64,000 nt of DNA, taken from assembly GCF_000516985.1 (NCBI RefSeq), contig NW_006917097.1, positions 2,952,593-3,016,592 of the forward strand, read 5' to 3'. The notes under the pieces are model-generated. The model was given only the letters and a program-made list of their open reading frames with translations, had not been told where the DNA came from and ran no database searches. The DNA comes from Pestalotiopsis fici W106-1. Lineage: Eukaryota > Ascomycota > Sordariomycetes > Amphisphaeriales > Sporocadaceae. Position 1 is the first letter of the stretch. Every line of letters begins with the position of its first letter. The position numbers were made by a program, and so were the translations under genes. Shown here piece by piece: positions 44,963 to 57,234 of the stretch.

Positions 44963-47900
44963 CTATTCATGTTCGGCAATGTGATTGTCCTTGTGGTGGA
45001 ACTGGAAGGCCGACTTGAAGGACTTGCCCCTCGTCCGTCTCCTTATCCTACTGACTATGCCGTCGCCTCCTTCGGCTGCGGGATCTGGTGATTGGCCGGA
45101 GCGGGTGGATTCGTAGCGGTTTAGCATTGCAGCCGACGTAAAATCATTAGATTGCTCGTAGCTGGGCCGCATCCGATCCATTGATGCTCTCATGCGATCA
45201 TACGAAGGTCGGACTCGTTCCAATGATGGCCTAACATTGATCTCGGTCGATGGTTCATGTCGTGTATAATTCGTTCCATCACTGCCGTTTTGGCTGCGGG
45301 CATTGTGTGTTGTTGTTGAGTGCAGTGTTGGTGGGTAGATTGGCCGGCGATCTTCGTCAACGCTAGGGAATTGTTGGTGGCGCTTGACAGCAGATGTCGC
45401 CGAAGAGTCTGATGAGCCAGTCTTGACAGATTCCTTGCCAGTCTCCTGCGGTTCAACGTGCTTGAAGGCCCCCATGGTGATCTGTTCTCGGATGATGTCG
45501 ACATCGTACGGGAAGTAAACCTTTTGCACGGCCTTGATGGCATATCGAGGAAGAATGCAAATGACGGGTGTCACGACAAACACCGCCCAGAAACTTGCTT
45601 GTGCGTAAACTTCTTGCGCAGCGCCGTAGAATGAAGCGGAAGATGTAAAGGAGGAATAGACACCAGTCCAGAAGAAGATGAACAAGTCACTCAGTACAAC
45701 AACGAGCAACATGATCCAATCCCAGCGGTAGGTGTTGATAAGGATGTAGAGATTGATTGTGAGCACAGCTGGGTGTGCAACATAGCAACCAAGCCTGATA
45801 CGGTCTTGCACGTCGAGACCGTTACCGGTGATAAAGTCGGCGTTGATGAATGTGAGGTACGGGATGAAGAAGACCATGACACTTTGGTAAATACCGTCGA
45901 CCATGTAGAGCCTGGTTATTGTCATGATTAGCTTCCGATGGTGGACGAATGGTTTAATCTTGAGAAAAACTTACCAGAACTTTGTCTGCGTCCACTCAAG
46001 ACGTTCGATACCACGGCGGTACAGTTCAGGTACAGCCAGAGAAACGGCGTCGGAAACGTCCTGGTCGAGGACACCCATGAGGATGACTGGGACTGAGGTA
46101 AAGAACAGGTTAAACATGAGAATATATGTGTACTCCATGAGGTAGGTGATGTCGAAATCGCAGAAACACTGGAACCAGAAAATAGACCACGTCCAGATCA
46201 TATTCTTATAGAAGAAATTGGAGATGGACTCAGCCAGACGTCTGTACGACCAGCGTCCGTGAACCAGGACCAGGCGCTGCAGGAAGCGGAATTGACCGAT
46301 AGCATAGTCTGAAGACATGACTGCTTGGCGACCTTCGACACCAGCAATACCAACACCAACATCAGCCTCTTGGATCATGGCCACGTCGTTGGCACCATCG
46401 CCAACCGAGAGAGTCATAACATCAAGGCCGGTCTTGACCATGGCAACAACAGCAGCTTTCTGGGCAGGACTGACACGGCAGCAGAGAACGGATTTGCATT
46501 GCTTACACAGAAGCAAGAACTTCTGCATGAGGCTTTCGTGAAGAACCCACCGAAGGGTGAAACCATCGATGACCAGAGCATGGGTGGGCCCAGGCGCCTC
46601 GTGGTTCTTTCGGGCCTCCTTCAGGTCCTCGTCACTTCCCGTGATGCCAAAGGATTGCAGGTGCTTGTCGAGTTCCTTTTCCACAGTCTCGAGGAATTCC
46701 GTGTCGGGGGTTGCTCCGGACTCGTCCTCATTGACCTTGAGATGAATCAATTCCATGTCGTTGTTGAGTAGATTGCAAGAGAAACCAATGTTGATGGCCG
46801 TCTCCACCTTGTCGCCAGTGAGGACCCAAAGTTTGATACCGGCCTGTCCTAGCAGGGCAATAGTGTCAGGAACACCATCTTGCAGTCTGTCTTCGATGGC
46901 GGTACCACCAAGTAGGCTAAGTTCTTGTTCAATCTTGTTGGCGACTTCCTCGAGCTTCTCTTCACGATCCGTAAGAGCTGTAGCGGCCTTGTCATGCTCC
47001 TTTCGCCATTCCAAGTACTCCTTTTCACCCAAGACTCGCTCAGCGATGCAAAGTGTTCGGAGACCCTCTCGAGCAAACATTTCCAAGTGTTCGGCAGTCG
47101 TCTTACGAAGCTCCTGCTGCTCTCCACGCTTCAGTCGGGAATAGATAACACTGTCGGCTCCCTTGCAAAACAAGCGAATCGTGCCATCGGGGAATTTGAT
47201 AATCGCACTCATTCTCTTACGGCTCGAGTTGAACTCGATGGTATTGAGAATAGGATAATGCACCTCCTTGCCCATGACATTCAATTTGATACCATCGCTG
47301 GTTGCTCCCAAGACAGTGAAACCCATGTCACGGGCAGTAGCAACGAGCGCAGCTTCATCAGGAGACTGAGCCTTGAACACAATCTTGGGCGGATCGCCAG
47401 GCACATGTTCAGCGATGACAGTGTGGCACAGGGCCAAGGCAAGCATGAAATGTTCGTTGGCTTTGGCCTGTTCCTCTCCGAATTGGCCTTCGCCTGCCAG
47501 GTCTTCTACGAAATCGGGCGCAATGAAAGTAACTTCGTCGTCGTGGAGGAATGGGTTGTCGTGAATGCGGCGAAGACCGCGGAGGGCACGGATCTTGGCT
47601 TCTGCGATTTCCTTCTTGGCCTTTGCTGCTTCCGCGACCACGTCGATTCCAAGTCGTTTTTGCAGACCAGCTTGTGCTTCGGTATATGCTTCGCCGTAGG
47701 GTTGCCCGTTGATAGTGGCCTTCTTGAATTCCATGACATTTTGAGTCAGGGTGCCGGTCTTGTCGGAGAAAATATACTCGATTTGCCCAACGTCATCAGA
47801 AATATTCCACGACTTGGGCACACAGGGCTGATCGATTACATCGTAGTACATTTCCACATCGCTGTAAATGAAGATGGCTTGCAGCGTTCTGACGATTTCC

Positions 47901-49781
47901 AGCGAGATGTAGAGGGAGATAGGCACCAAGTTTTGGAAAACAATGACGGCAGCCCAGAAAGTGATGAAGCCGGTCAAGCCGGCTGTTCCACCAATAGAGC
48001 CGTATTCGAAGAATGCAAGAGAAGCATCTGACTTGCCCCAGGCGATACCGTTGACGATACCAGAGACCAGACACATGACGAGCAGGATTCCAAAGTTGCA
48101 AATGACGTTGAAGTTGAGCTCGCGGGCGATGCGCGCACGCTTGCTGGGTGTGATACCCGCATTCATCATGATCTTGGTGTCGTGTCCGGTGAAAACAACA
48201 ATACCGAGAACCCAATCCGTGTTGCGGAGGTTACAGCCACGGAGAAGCAGGTTGTCAATCGAAATTGGCTCAGACATTTCTCTGTCAGAACCGTGAACCT
48301 TTTGTGTCCAGTTGATAGCACCGTTGTACTTGTACAGATTTGGTTGCGCCGCTTCGCTTTCGATTGAGAATTCGGCCTTTTCGCAGTCTCTCGCATGCTT
48401 CAAAGTGCGTCCGCATCGCAAAGCAGTTCGCACCTTCAAGTTTGTCTCACCGTCAAGGTTCTTGGTTTCGACGTAGCATGCGCCATCGGGATCAGATGTA
48501 GACAAGACAATGATATCGGCCGGGAGTTCATCGTCGTTGTATAGACGCACGAAATCTCCGACCTGTACATTCTTCCAAGCATCCTTGTGGAATCGAGCAC
48601 CGCCATTGGTGGCTCTGCTGTGGTTAATAAGGTCTCCTTGAATTCTGTCGATAGAGTCTGGCTGGTCCTGGTTGAACGATAGACTTGTGTCTGGCCGGGG
48701 AGAGTTGGGGACAGAGAGTGTGTCGGTTGGGGGGAGTGGCGAAGCCAAAGGCGAGGCCATGGGCGTCATCTGGATATCCTCCTGTGCCGAGATGTACGAG
48801 GTTCGGTCCGTGTGAGGAGAGATGACGGACTCCCTGTACGTGGCATGGGTATCGATTGAAGGGCGAGGATCGGCGATACTGGCCATGGCGCTCTTCTTGG
48901 TATCCTTCTTCCATAGACTCTCAATCGCGTGCCAGATGGCGCCGAAGAATTTAGAACTGGCTTTCTTGAACTTTCGCCATGTCGAGACGTTGTCCTCCTG
49001 GACATTGACATTGTCCCAACCGACCAGACGGTGCACTGGGGCGTTGTTTAGCTCGATATCCAAAACAGTTCTCCTGTAGTCTTCTATGGCATCTTTTATG
49101 GCTGTAACGGCAATGATGAAGATAAGCGGTACTGCGTTCAAACCTGGATTGCTACCACCAAAGATGGGGAAAATCTAGAATATCATAGGTCAGAAGAGGT
49201 TTCAACAAAAAGTTGGCAAGAACAGAATATCAGAATTCGAAAGGAGCCCGTGACAAAGACGGGAACCCAATCGTAGGGTTACAAATAACGGTGCAATTAC
49301 ATACCACAAGGATGACCAGAAACAAGAAGAATATATTGGCGATGTTGTGGAATTGAAACCACAAATTCTTCGGAACGAAGGATAGGGGTGTATATTTGGC
49401 TGTCCGGATTTTGTTTCGCGTAAATTGTTGCAGAGGATGGCCCTCTTCGTCCCTGAACGCTGCAGGCAACGGAACATTGAAAAATAACGTCCGACCTTCG
49501 CCATCGTCGCTCGGAGCTTCGCTGTTGGCATCATCCTGATTACCCGAATTTGGATCGTTGGGATCGTAGGTGTCGTCATCGTCGGCCCCTTCTTGCCTCA
49601 CTGAATTACTACCTCCGGAATGCCTCTTCTTTTCAGACGAACTCGTGCGTTTGTGTATCCGGTCCATGATGGAAACTCTCTTGACACCACCGCTCTTGAC
49701 CGTCATCTTTCGCGTCGCCCATCTTGACCGCTTTGGAGCCTTGTCTGTGCCCTGGCCATGCGCGCCTTCACCCTTTGCCAT
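44963..49781 (-). CDS. P4-ATPase aminophospholipid flippase, Dnf1/Dnf2-like
   Basis: There are three exons, 49781-49305, 49174-45975 and 45911-44963, with introns of 130 and 63 bp. Both joins keep frame and give 1541 aa. An acidic, disordered N-terminus precedes FFNVPLPAAF and RTAKYTPLSFVPKNLWFQF, the usual start of the first membrane pair. The actuator DGETNL is at about residue 400 and the PISL membrane motif at 577. The phosphorylated Asp is at 630 in DKTGTLTQN. TGDKVETAINI and GDGANDVAMIQ follow in the ATP-binding and hinge parts, and then the C-terminal membrane helices. A roughly 100-residue Ser/Pro-rich insert lies between the first helices and the actuator. P4-ATPases move phospholipids to the cytosolic leaflet and drive vesicle traffic and hyphal growth. 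The tail carries tandem kinase-site repeats. The start ATG has an AAAA context. The Dnf rather than Drs2 assignment is moderately sure. Confidence 0.93.
45152..45235 (-). repeat. Four tandem 7-residue repeats in the flippase tail
   Basis: Residues about 1452-1479 read as four back-to-back heptapeptides: VRPSLER, VRPSYDR, MRASMDR and MRPSYEQ. Each contains Arg-x-Ser-(Leu/Tyr/Met)-(Asp/Glu). Confidence 0.9.
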
Positions 49782-52700
49782 TTTTGCCGAGTTACGGGCA
49801 GAGCCCGTTCAACCCGCTGGTTACGCCAGAGTGGCCCCTTGGCCTTTGCGCGCAGTTCGTCCCAAGAATTTTCGTCTATAGTCGTTAAACTTACTAGCTG
49901 CAGTGTCGTTGTTGTTTGGTTGGAATTTTGCTTTCAAAGCTGTTGGAGCTGACTGCCCGTTGGAGTCGCTCTCGACGGATCCGGCGCAACGGTCGTCCTA
50001 TGTCACCGAGTAGGCGCCGTTGTGCAAACCAGACAGGTGGGTGGATTGCACCTAGATGATACGATTTTGTCGACGGCGTCTTTGTTGTTGACAACAACCA
50101 GAAAAAAGTAGGTCGGCCAGGCGAGATCGAGGTGCACAGTCCCTACTTTTTTTTTTCTCCTCCTTGCGGTTCAAGGCAACGGACGGAGTCGACGGGTTGG
50201 TTGATGACAGCGAGACCGAAAAGGAAAAGGGTCGGGCTCTCTGCTTATTGGAAAGTTCCAAGTGCTGGAACTGGATCGCTAATATCGGATGGGCCGGGGA
50301 TAACGCAGAAGCGGGACCCCGATGCTCACTGAGTGGCCACCCTAGCAGTTTTGGAGGGGGGAACACTGAAGTCCTTGGGAAATGGTGTAGTACACTGAAC
50401 ACCTCGTGAATCGACTCTTACTACAGGCGAGTGGCCCCCCCTTTGCAGCGTGCACAGGCGTTACATCAGGGGGGGTCCAATTAGGCCTGCATAACTCGTC
50501 TCCGTCAACACCGCACTGTGCTAAGCCCTCTCTCGGGTGTGAGAGACATGCGCCCCCGATCCTTCAACCTACATTTCTTATCCCGAGTCGGGCTCAGAGC
50601 ATATACCGTTCCATTGTGGTAGAGACGAACAACAATGAGCTTACATTGCACACGGCTGAGCATTTTGTTGGCAGTCACTGAATCATTTTTGTGCACGCTT
50701 GTTCGACCAATATACGAGACCATATCCACTGCAGGCGTCCCACCCCAGTTGCAGGCGTCTCCTCCGACTTGCCAGAATAGTGAAGCAGCCTGGCTGGCTT
50801 CGGGTCGGGTTTCTAATGTGATGTACCTTGACTGGCCCGGTGTTTTGTGCAGTCCGTCGTTACCAATACAGCGTTCGCCAATGGCATTGGCTCAGGCATA
50901 ACTGCGGACCAGCAGCAGGTTTCGCCAGTAGGGATTATTACTGTTCATTGTTTTGCCCAAAAAAAGATCAGCTTGGCCGACTACGGTCTAGAGGCTAGAT
51001 AGAACGAGCCGAGAGAAAAGAGAACAGGAAAAATAGAAGGGGCCAAGGCGGGCGGGAGATTGGTAAGCACCACATTGCTAATGCAAATGTGCGAAGTCCC
51101 AACTCCGAAGCCACATTGGTGCAGGCGCAGACAAGACGTTTCTCTTCCTGGGCGTAATTTTACCGCGTGTTCCAGGTTCGTAATCCTTGGTATCTACGGT
51201 AAGCAGGCATCGCAGGGCCAGTTGGTTCAGCTGGTCTGAGGTGATGAACCCCCAATGGTCCTACCAACAAGTCGCACATCTCATGCATCACAGAATCCTG
51301 CTCCTTCATAGGAATGGGCAATGACACCTCTCTCCAAACCGCTTGCACATCTGAGCCCGCCCACAGCTCGCCGATGAGAAGCACCAGCTCGGCAGATTAG
51401 CTCACTACTACAGTCTAGGTTTGACGTAACGACGCCACCATAGCTTTGCCGCCCCTCGAAGATTCTTCGTGTGAGACAACGTGTAGAGCTCCTGGCTGCC
51501 ACGAGGGATGATATTTCCCTGTTCGTGGTCCGCTGAATTAAAGGTATCATTCCCAGCTGCAGCTTCTGCAGTTTCCCCGAGAGTCAAATTCTTCCCATGC
51601 GACACGCGTGCCAAAAGTCTGCGTTTATGTACATGCCTCCAAGTGCCTCTGGACCTTGTTGTTCTTCGCGCCGGCTCGTGAATAGACTTCTTCAGTGCAC
51701 ATTACTATCGTGTGAAATGCATCGTGAGATACTATACAAGAAACCAGGTGTGTATAATTGAGCACTGCGGCGGTCTGATTCTAACAATAGTTCTGCCGCT
51801 ATAACCGTGATCGCCCGGTGCGCTTTAGGGGTCAATCAAATCAATATGGCTGGTCAATTTCTCGGTAGCGATGGGTGACAGGCATTTGATTGATTATCAG
51901 ATCCAGACCAGGGTAGCCGCTGTAGGGTATTGTGAGAATCACAGTTTTTGCGGCGTCCTCATTCTTACCTCATCTCAGCGAAAAGACGCATATTCTTCAG
52001 CTTCCCGCTTACTGAATGAAAAGGAAAAAAGAACTCACTCGAGCATAGAATACATAGTCATCCTCATGTTGATCTCATCATGATAACTGGATCACTCTGT
52101 CACTTGTTAGCTGCGCTGATTACACAGTAGAGAGTCCCCAAGGCACCGCCACATTCCATGTACATCATGCCGTGATCCTTTAAGTGGACCAGCGTCCATT
52201 TCTAACTTCTATTCTTGACATTGAGCGCGCTTACTCCAGTCTGAACTGCAGTCAGAATTGTGCGACAAAATCCTGTGACAATCTTTGCCAGTTGTAGGCT
52301 CCAAAAAAAAAGGCCCTACATTTTTAGACAGGCTGTCAAGATATCTCAAAAAAAGAATCCAGAAAACTGGCTGCAGCTAACGGCCACAAAGCCTTGCCCG
52401 TCGTCCCGGACACCGCGACACCGAAGAATTGTTAGGGCGCACTGTATCGTCACTGTACGTACATTGATTGAAAGTCGTCGAGATGCAAACCTGGGCCCCA
52501 AACCAGACTACGGTGACGAGCCTCGACGGTCCACTCCCCCACAGGGATGGGGCCCCTTGTGGATATCTCACGATTTTGACTCGGGGGTCTTGCTGGAGGA
52601 CCGAGATGCAGCAAAAAAGGCCTTGGTCCTCTCAAATCTACTACGTACATACGGCCGCGACAGCGCGAATTGGGTCCCGTACCTGCGAATTTGCACTTGA

Positions 52701-54988
52701 TTGCTCGCAGGCCGCATTCCCCGCCCTAGAGACGATTTTATTGAACTCGATCATCTCTCTTCTCGCCTTAAGCAGAAAAAAGCCGCGACGAGCGAGGCCT
52801 TTTTTTTCCCGCCAGCTCGCTGCTCTCAAATGCCCAGGTGACGTCGAAGGAACCCCCCGCCAAGTTGGGAGTCGATTCCTCTCTCTTATTTCTGCTTTTC
52901 GCCGCAACCAAACGATTCGGACATGCACGACTCTGCGTAGGGCGACCTGCCATTTCGTCTGACTGGCTCATCGTCGCACTTGAAAGACCTGAAGCTGGCT
53001 TAAGTTTAGACCGTCATACGTAGTACAATTGGTTCCAGGTTACACCAGGTAAAGGGTTCGGCGCCTCTTGCAGCTAAACATTGAACTACCAACGACCAAC
53101 TTGTCAACTACCCAACGTACCTGCGCCATCACGGGCGACTTTCTTTCCCCCCTTACCTAGGTAGTACATAGGATGACTCCCGACTCGAGCGGTTGGGCAA
53201 CGGACAACGGGCTGATCGAACGGGGCGAAAAGTGACCAGCATCGAAGCTTACCAAACGGGAGCGTAAAAGCCTGCCGCAAGTTGCAACATGACTTAGCAT
53301 GTGTAAGCAGCTAAGATAGCCTACTATTAGAATTTTATGATCGCACATGATCTCATGTTTCCTCCAACTATTTGAGAAAACAGTATATCGTATACCAGCA
53401 GCAAATTGGAAATGGACGAATACGCTTGGATCTGGAGCTCTTGCAAGTTCCAGAACCGGCATTTGTCTCTGCAGATCTGAGGATAAAGGGGTCTTGTACG
53501 ATATACGTCCTGTCAAACCACGACTCGCTCGCGCTGCTCGGTATCATCCGGGACGGGATTGAATCGTTTCACAAACAAGACCTAGTCGTCTGAAAAAACG
53601 CCAGCCAAGAATGGTCAAAGGCACGCCAGCGAGTCACTGTGGCATCAACAAACTTTTCACGGTAGTACGCTTGCCCTTTTTTTCTTGTGATATGCTCGCT
53701 ATGGTCTATTATTACTGTACTCGCTTCCAGGTTGCTTCGATGCTCGCAATGGGGCAGCTGTTTTAGCGGCCTGTTTCTTCCTAGGTTGCAGCCGCACCTT
53801 TTGGGACCATCCAGATTCTACCAAGCGGAACCAAGGGAAACGCGGATATCTAGTGCCGGCCGGCCTCCCATAATGGCAAGAGGATATATAGGCAAATGGT
53901 AGGGCTGCAATCACGATGCAGCGACCAGACTAGAAAGTGAAGAAGCGGCATTATGGAAGCACTACATTACATGCCTACGATACACATGTCATCACTTGTT
54001 GACCCAGGCTGCCCTGCACCATTACTTTTACTACAGTCACCAGATGTTTTTAATATGGCCTGTCGCAGTCCGCCTCGCCGCGTAGATTGAGCGCGCATAG
54101 CGACTGACGTGTCTAGGCCACGAATATAATCGTTTGAAATGGCCCATGCGCTCGATTCGTCTCCTCCGACCCCCCTTCTGCAGCCCAGTGTGCCCCGTTG
54201 ATCATCGTGAATGGACACATCGTGGTGGGTTGCGCTTGGAACCCCCCTTGATGGAACGGATTTGTTCTTTCCCCATTTCCCCCAGATGCTTCAGACGGAC
54301 AAGAGAGAGATCAAAGAGCCTGCATCCATCCCTTGCACACAATTGGATAGTGATAGCGCACGTACTATGTATGCCACAGAAGGAGGGGTGTTTCTCTTGA
54401 CGTTGCAGATTGTGAGGTGCATTTGTGAGTCCCCAAGCGGGTTGCTACTTACTACAAAGTAGCTGTGGCCCCTCCAAATGCCACCATGGAAAAATAGTGC
54501 AACTTTTGATGCAGATGAGGCAGGGAGAGGAACTGGGGACTTGGCGATGCAACCAGATGGCAGATGGTACCTTTCTTAGATCACTACAGCGGATCCCGTC
54601 GACATTGACCCCGGCCGAGGCTTCGTTCGCCCAAGTGAGGACCTGCGAGGGGAAATGGCGATCTGCCAAATAGCACCAGCTGTCGGCGGCTTGGCACAGC
54701 AATTCGGCAACTGATAAACTTTGCGCTAAGGCCACTAGGTACCGTTGGCCGTGATTACGTACGTTCAGGTACATTTGAGTTCTTACCCACGCAACTCGCA
54801 CGAGCAGCGGCTTCTTTATGTTGGGCAAGGTTCTGACTGCTGTGAAGTTGCTTAATTGATGTCATGTGATCTTGCGTTGCAGCAGACACGTCCCAACCAC
54901 GAATGGAGCCACCGAACCGCGTCGAGAGTGCACTTTCAATGCCAAGCCCCAGCCTGTCTCTGGCCTGACCGGCAGAATTCTGGCCAAA
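49782..54988. other. 5.2-kb divergent intergenic region
   Basis: This lies between the start of the flippase gene (minus strand) and the start of the gene at 54989 (plus strand). It contains the flippase leader and promoter, several T- and A-tracts, TAGGTA words near 53157, and many short overlapping frames with no family features (for example 51160-51614 and 52260-52962). No gene is supported, though a lost or non-coding transcript unit is possible in so long a gap. Confidence 0.45.
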
Positions 54989-56929
54989 ATGTCCAAAAAT
55001 GGAGATATACGAGGATTTTTTGGAAAGAAGGCATCACAGACCTCAAGACCGGACACTAGCAGCGCCTCTCAGCTAGGACCGGAGCCGAAGCAAGCAACCA
55101 AGCCCGCACCTGTCGCTGCCTCGGAGCTTTGGCTGGATTCGCCGGATTTGCCATCTTCTCCCATTACCCCCCAGAAGAATGTGACCAAGACACCTCGGGC
55201 ACGTGATACCGAGATCAAAGGATCCGACGATGAAGATGATGATTCGGACTCTTCCTTTGAGTCCATAGGAGCGATGCTCGGGAGAGGACGCAACAATTTG
55301 GGTGCAGCTTCTCAGAATGTGTCCGCCGGGTTCATGACAACCCCAAAGGCTAAGAGGATTGCGCGCGGGGGGTTTCATCGCTCGCCTCTTACCCTTCAGC
55401 AACAGCCGAAGCATAAGTTCGATTTCAAGACTCTACTCAACCACGTGAAGCAGGACAATGCTTTTGACGAGAGTGTTCGAAGGGCCGAAGCGGCCATGGC
55501 CGAGGCCGAGGAGGAGTTGGAGCCCGTGATCAACCCAGACAAGATGGCCGGCGAGGCCATGGCTGGCGAAGATGAGTCCAAGATCGAAAAGCTCGCCAAG
55601 GCTATAGACAGAACTACGGGCGATGAATCTCGCCCTCGTGCCTATTTCTTTGACTTTGAGGAGCCGCCGCGGGACCTTAAGAAGAAACCGTTTCCCAAGA
55701 AGAGTGTCAAAGCCAAACCTTGGTCTATTCTCCAAACGGAAAGCTCGAGGAATCAAATGTTCATTCACGGATTGCCTACCACCTTGGCAAGGAAGGGAAA
55801 GGAACTACCAGACGAACTATACTTGTGGATACTTGACCAAGTTTGTGTTGAAAATGATGCGCAGTTGCGCAACCAGTATATCGAGCTAGCTTCGTCCTGT
55901 ATTGACGATACAAACCGTCTCGTTACTGCAGAAAAGCTGTATGGCATGCTCGAAACATTAGGAGGCGCAAAATACTCAGACGAGGGTGGGAAACTCCCAC
56001 TCTCACCTGGTCTGCAGAACCCCTATCCCGGGAGAGATTGGGCACCTCTAAGATACTTCTTGGAATTGCTCACGCGGATGGCTCGAAATCTCAACACAGA
56101 GACCAATCTTGATGCAATAAAAATGCTCCTGCGACTAGGCCTGGATCCCATTATTGTGACCATGGCCGGGTTACAGGTCGCTCATTCCACAGCTCTACTA
56201 GAGTTGATATCAGCCTTGCCTGCAGCACCAGCACGATGGGAATATTGCGTGAGTCCATGAACCTTTTCTTTCCACGTAGTAAATACTGAACTTTTCCAGT
56301 GTAAAAGCATATGCGACTACCTCTATACAAGCGTTGAGCAAGCATCACAACGGTCATTTGCCATTTCAATGCTCCCGACCTCAATACCTCCGGGCGTAGA
56401 TCTCCAGCGGCGACTGGCATCAGAAGCACTGCTCAACGAGCCCAATCTCGGCGCAAAGGACCCCGGTCAATCAGTCACAATTCATGATATTTTTGACCGC
56501 ATGTCAGAGCCAGACTTCCAGATTACGAACTCGACAGATTTTGGGGAACTCATCGCCCTGGTAACACTCCTCGACATTGTGATACACGATGGAACTCATC
56601 TCTACCGCGCTCAACTTGCCCTTTCCACTTCGACAGCCCCGGAAGACGAGGCTCGATCCCACTACGATGCTGACATCGACCGGATTGTCGTGGGGCTCAA
56701 AATCCTCCACGACAAGATTAGCGACAATACGCTGATCCTCAAAAAGGAAGTCAAGCTATCTCTTGATGGTATGATGAAACGACTCAAGAATACTGTGCGA
56801 TCGTGTCCGCCGCCAAAGATTACAATTTTCGATGACGACAAAGCCGAAAAGGAGGACAAGTTCTTGCCACGGCAGAAGGACTTTATGAAGAAATGGACTG
56901 CTGCCAAGAAATCTGCCGTAGAGGAATAG
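54989..56929 (+). CDS. Nuclear protein with PIP-box-like N-terminus, possible Smc5/6-associated factor
   Basis: There are two exons, 54989-56248 and 56300-56929, with a 51-bp intron (GTGAGT...TTTTCCAG) in phase 0. The protein is 629 aa. I chose the ATG at 54989 (AAAATGT context). The frame is open upstream, but without a good start. The protein begins MSKNGDIRGFFGKK, a degenerate PCNA-interacting motif with Asn in place of the usual Gln. Residues about 50-230 are disordered and acidic (SDDEDDDSDSSFES) with short basic clusters. From about 245 on the protein is helical and has no catalytic motifs. This layout resembles SLF2/Nse6-type helical scaffolds that load the Smc5/6 complex on damaged DNA. 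That link is inference from architecture, not a recognised signature. A role in DNA replication or repair is the most likely job. Confidence 0.7.
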
Positions 56930-57234
56930 GCGCCTTTTGGCTTGGATAAGGCGGCGTCACGGTACTTATCATGAATGAATGCGTCATGATCAAGAGCCAA
57001 GATGAAATGACATTGCTGTATTGATGTAAAAACCTGCATGATGTTGGAACGACCTCTCCCTCTCTCCCAGTGTATGATACATTGTCCGTCTAGACTCGCG
57101 AATACCAGGCTGGAATAAAGCATGATTGGGCCCCAGGACTCGGGAAACGACGATGCATGACAAACAATCTCTCCTTCTGCTTTGCAACCCCGTTGACTCT
57201 CCAAACAACCCGTGCTATGGTGGGTTGTGCTTCT
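56930..57234. terminator. Shared 3' region of two convergent genes
   Basis: 305 bp separate the stop codons of the gene ending at 56929 and of V-ATPase subunit E. Both 3' untranslated regions must lie or overlap here. I see no distinct signal. Confidence 0.4.

Noticed and set aside
46925..48031. Plus-strand frame of 368 codons
   Set aside because: It is antisense to the flippase exon. It has no family features, and the opposite strand encodes conserved P-type ATPase motifs over the same bases.
52260..52962. Plus-strand frames of 146 and 164 codons
   Set aside because: They overlap each other in different frames, have no family marks and contain A- and T-tracts. They probably arise by chance in the long intergenic gap.
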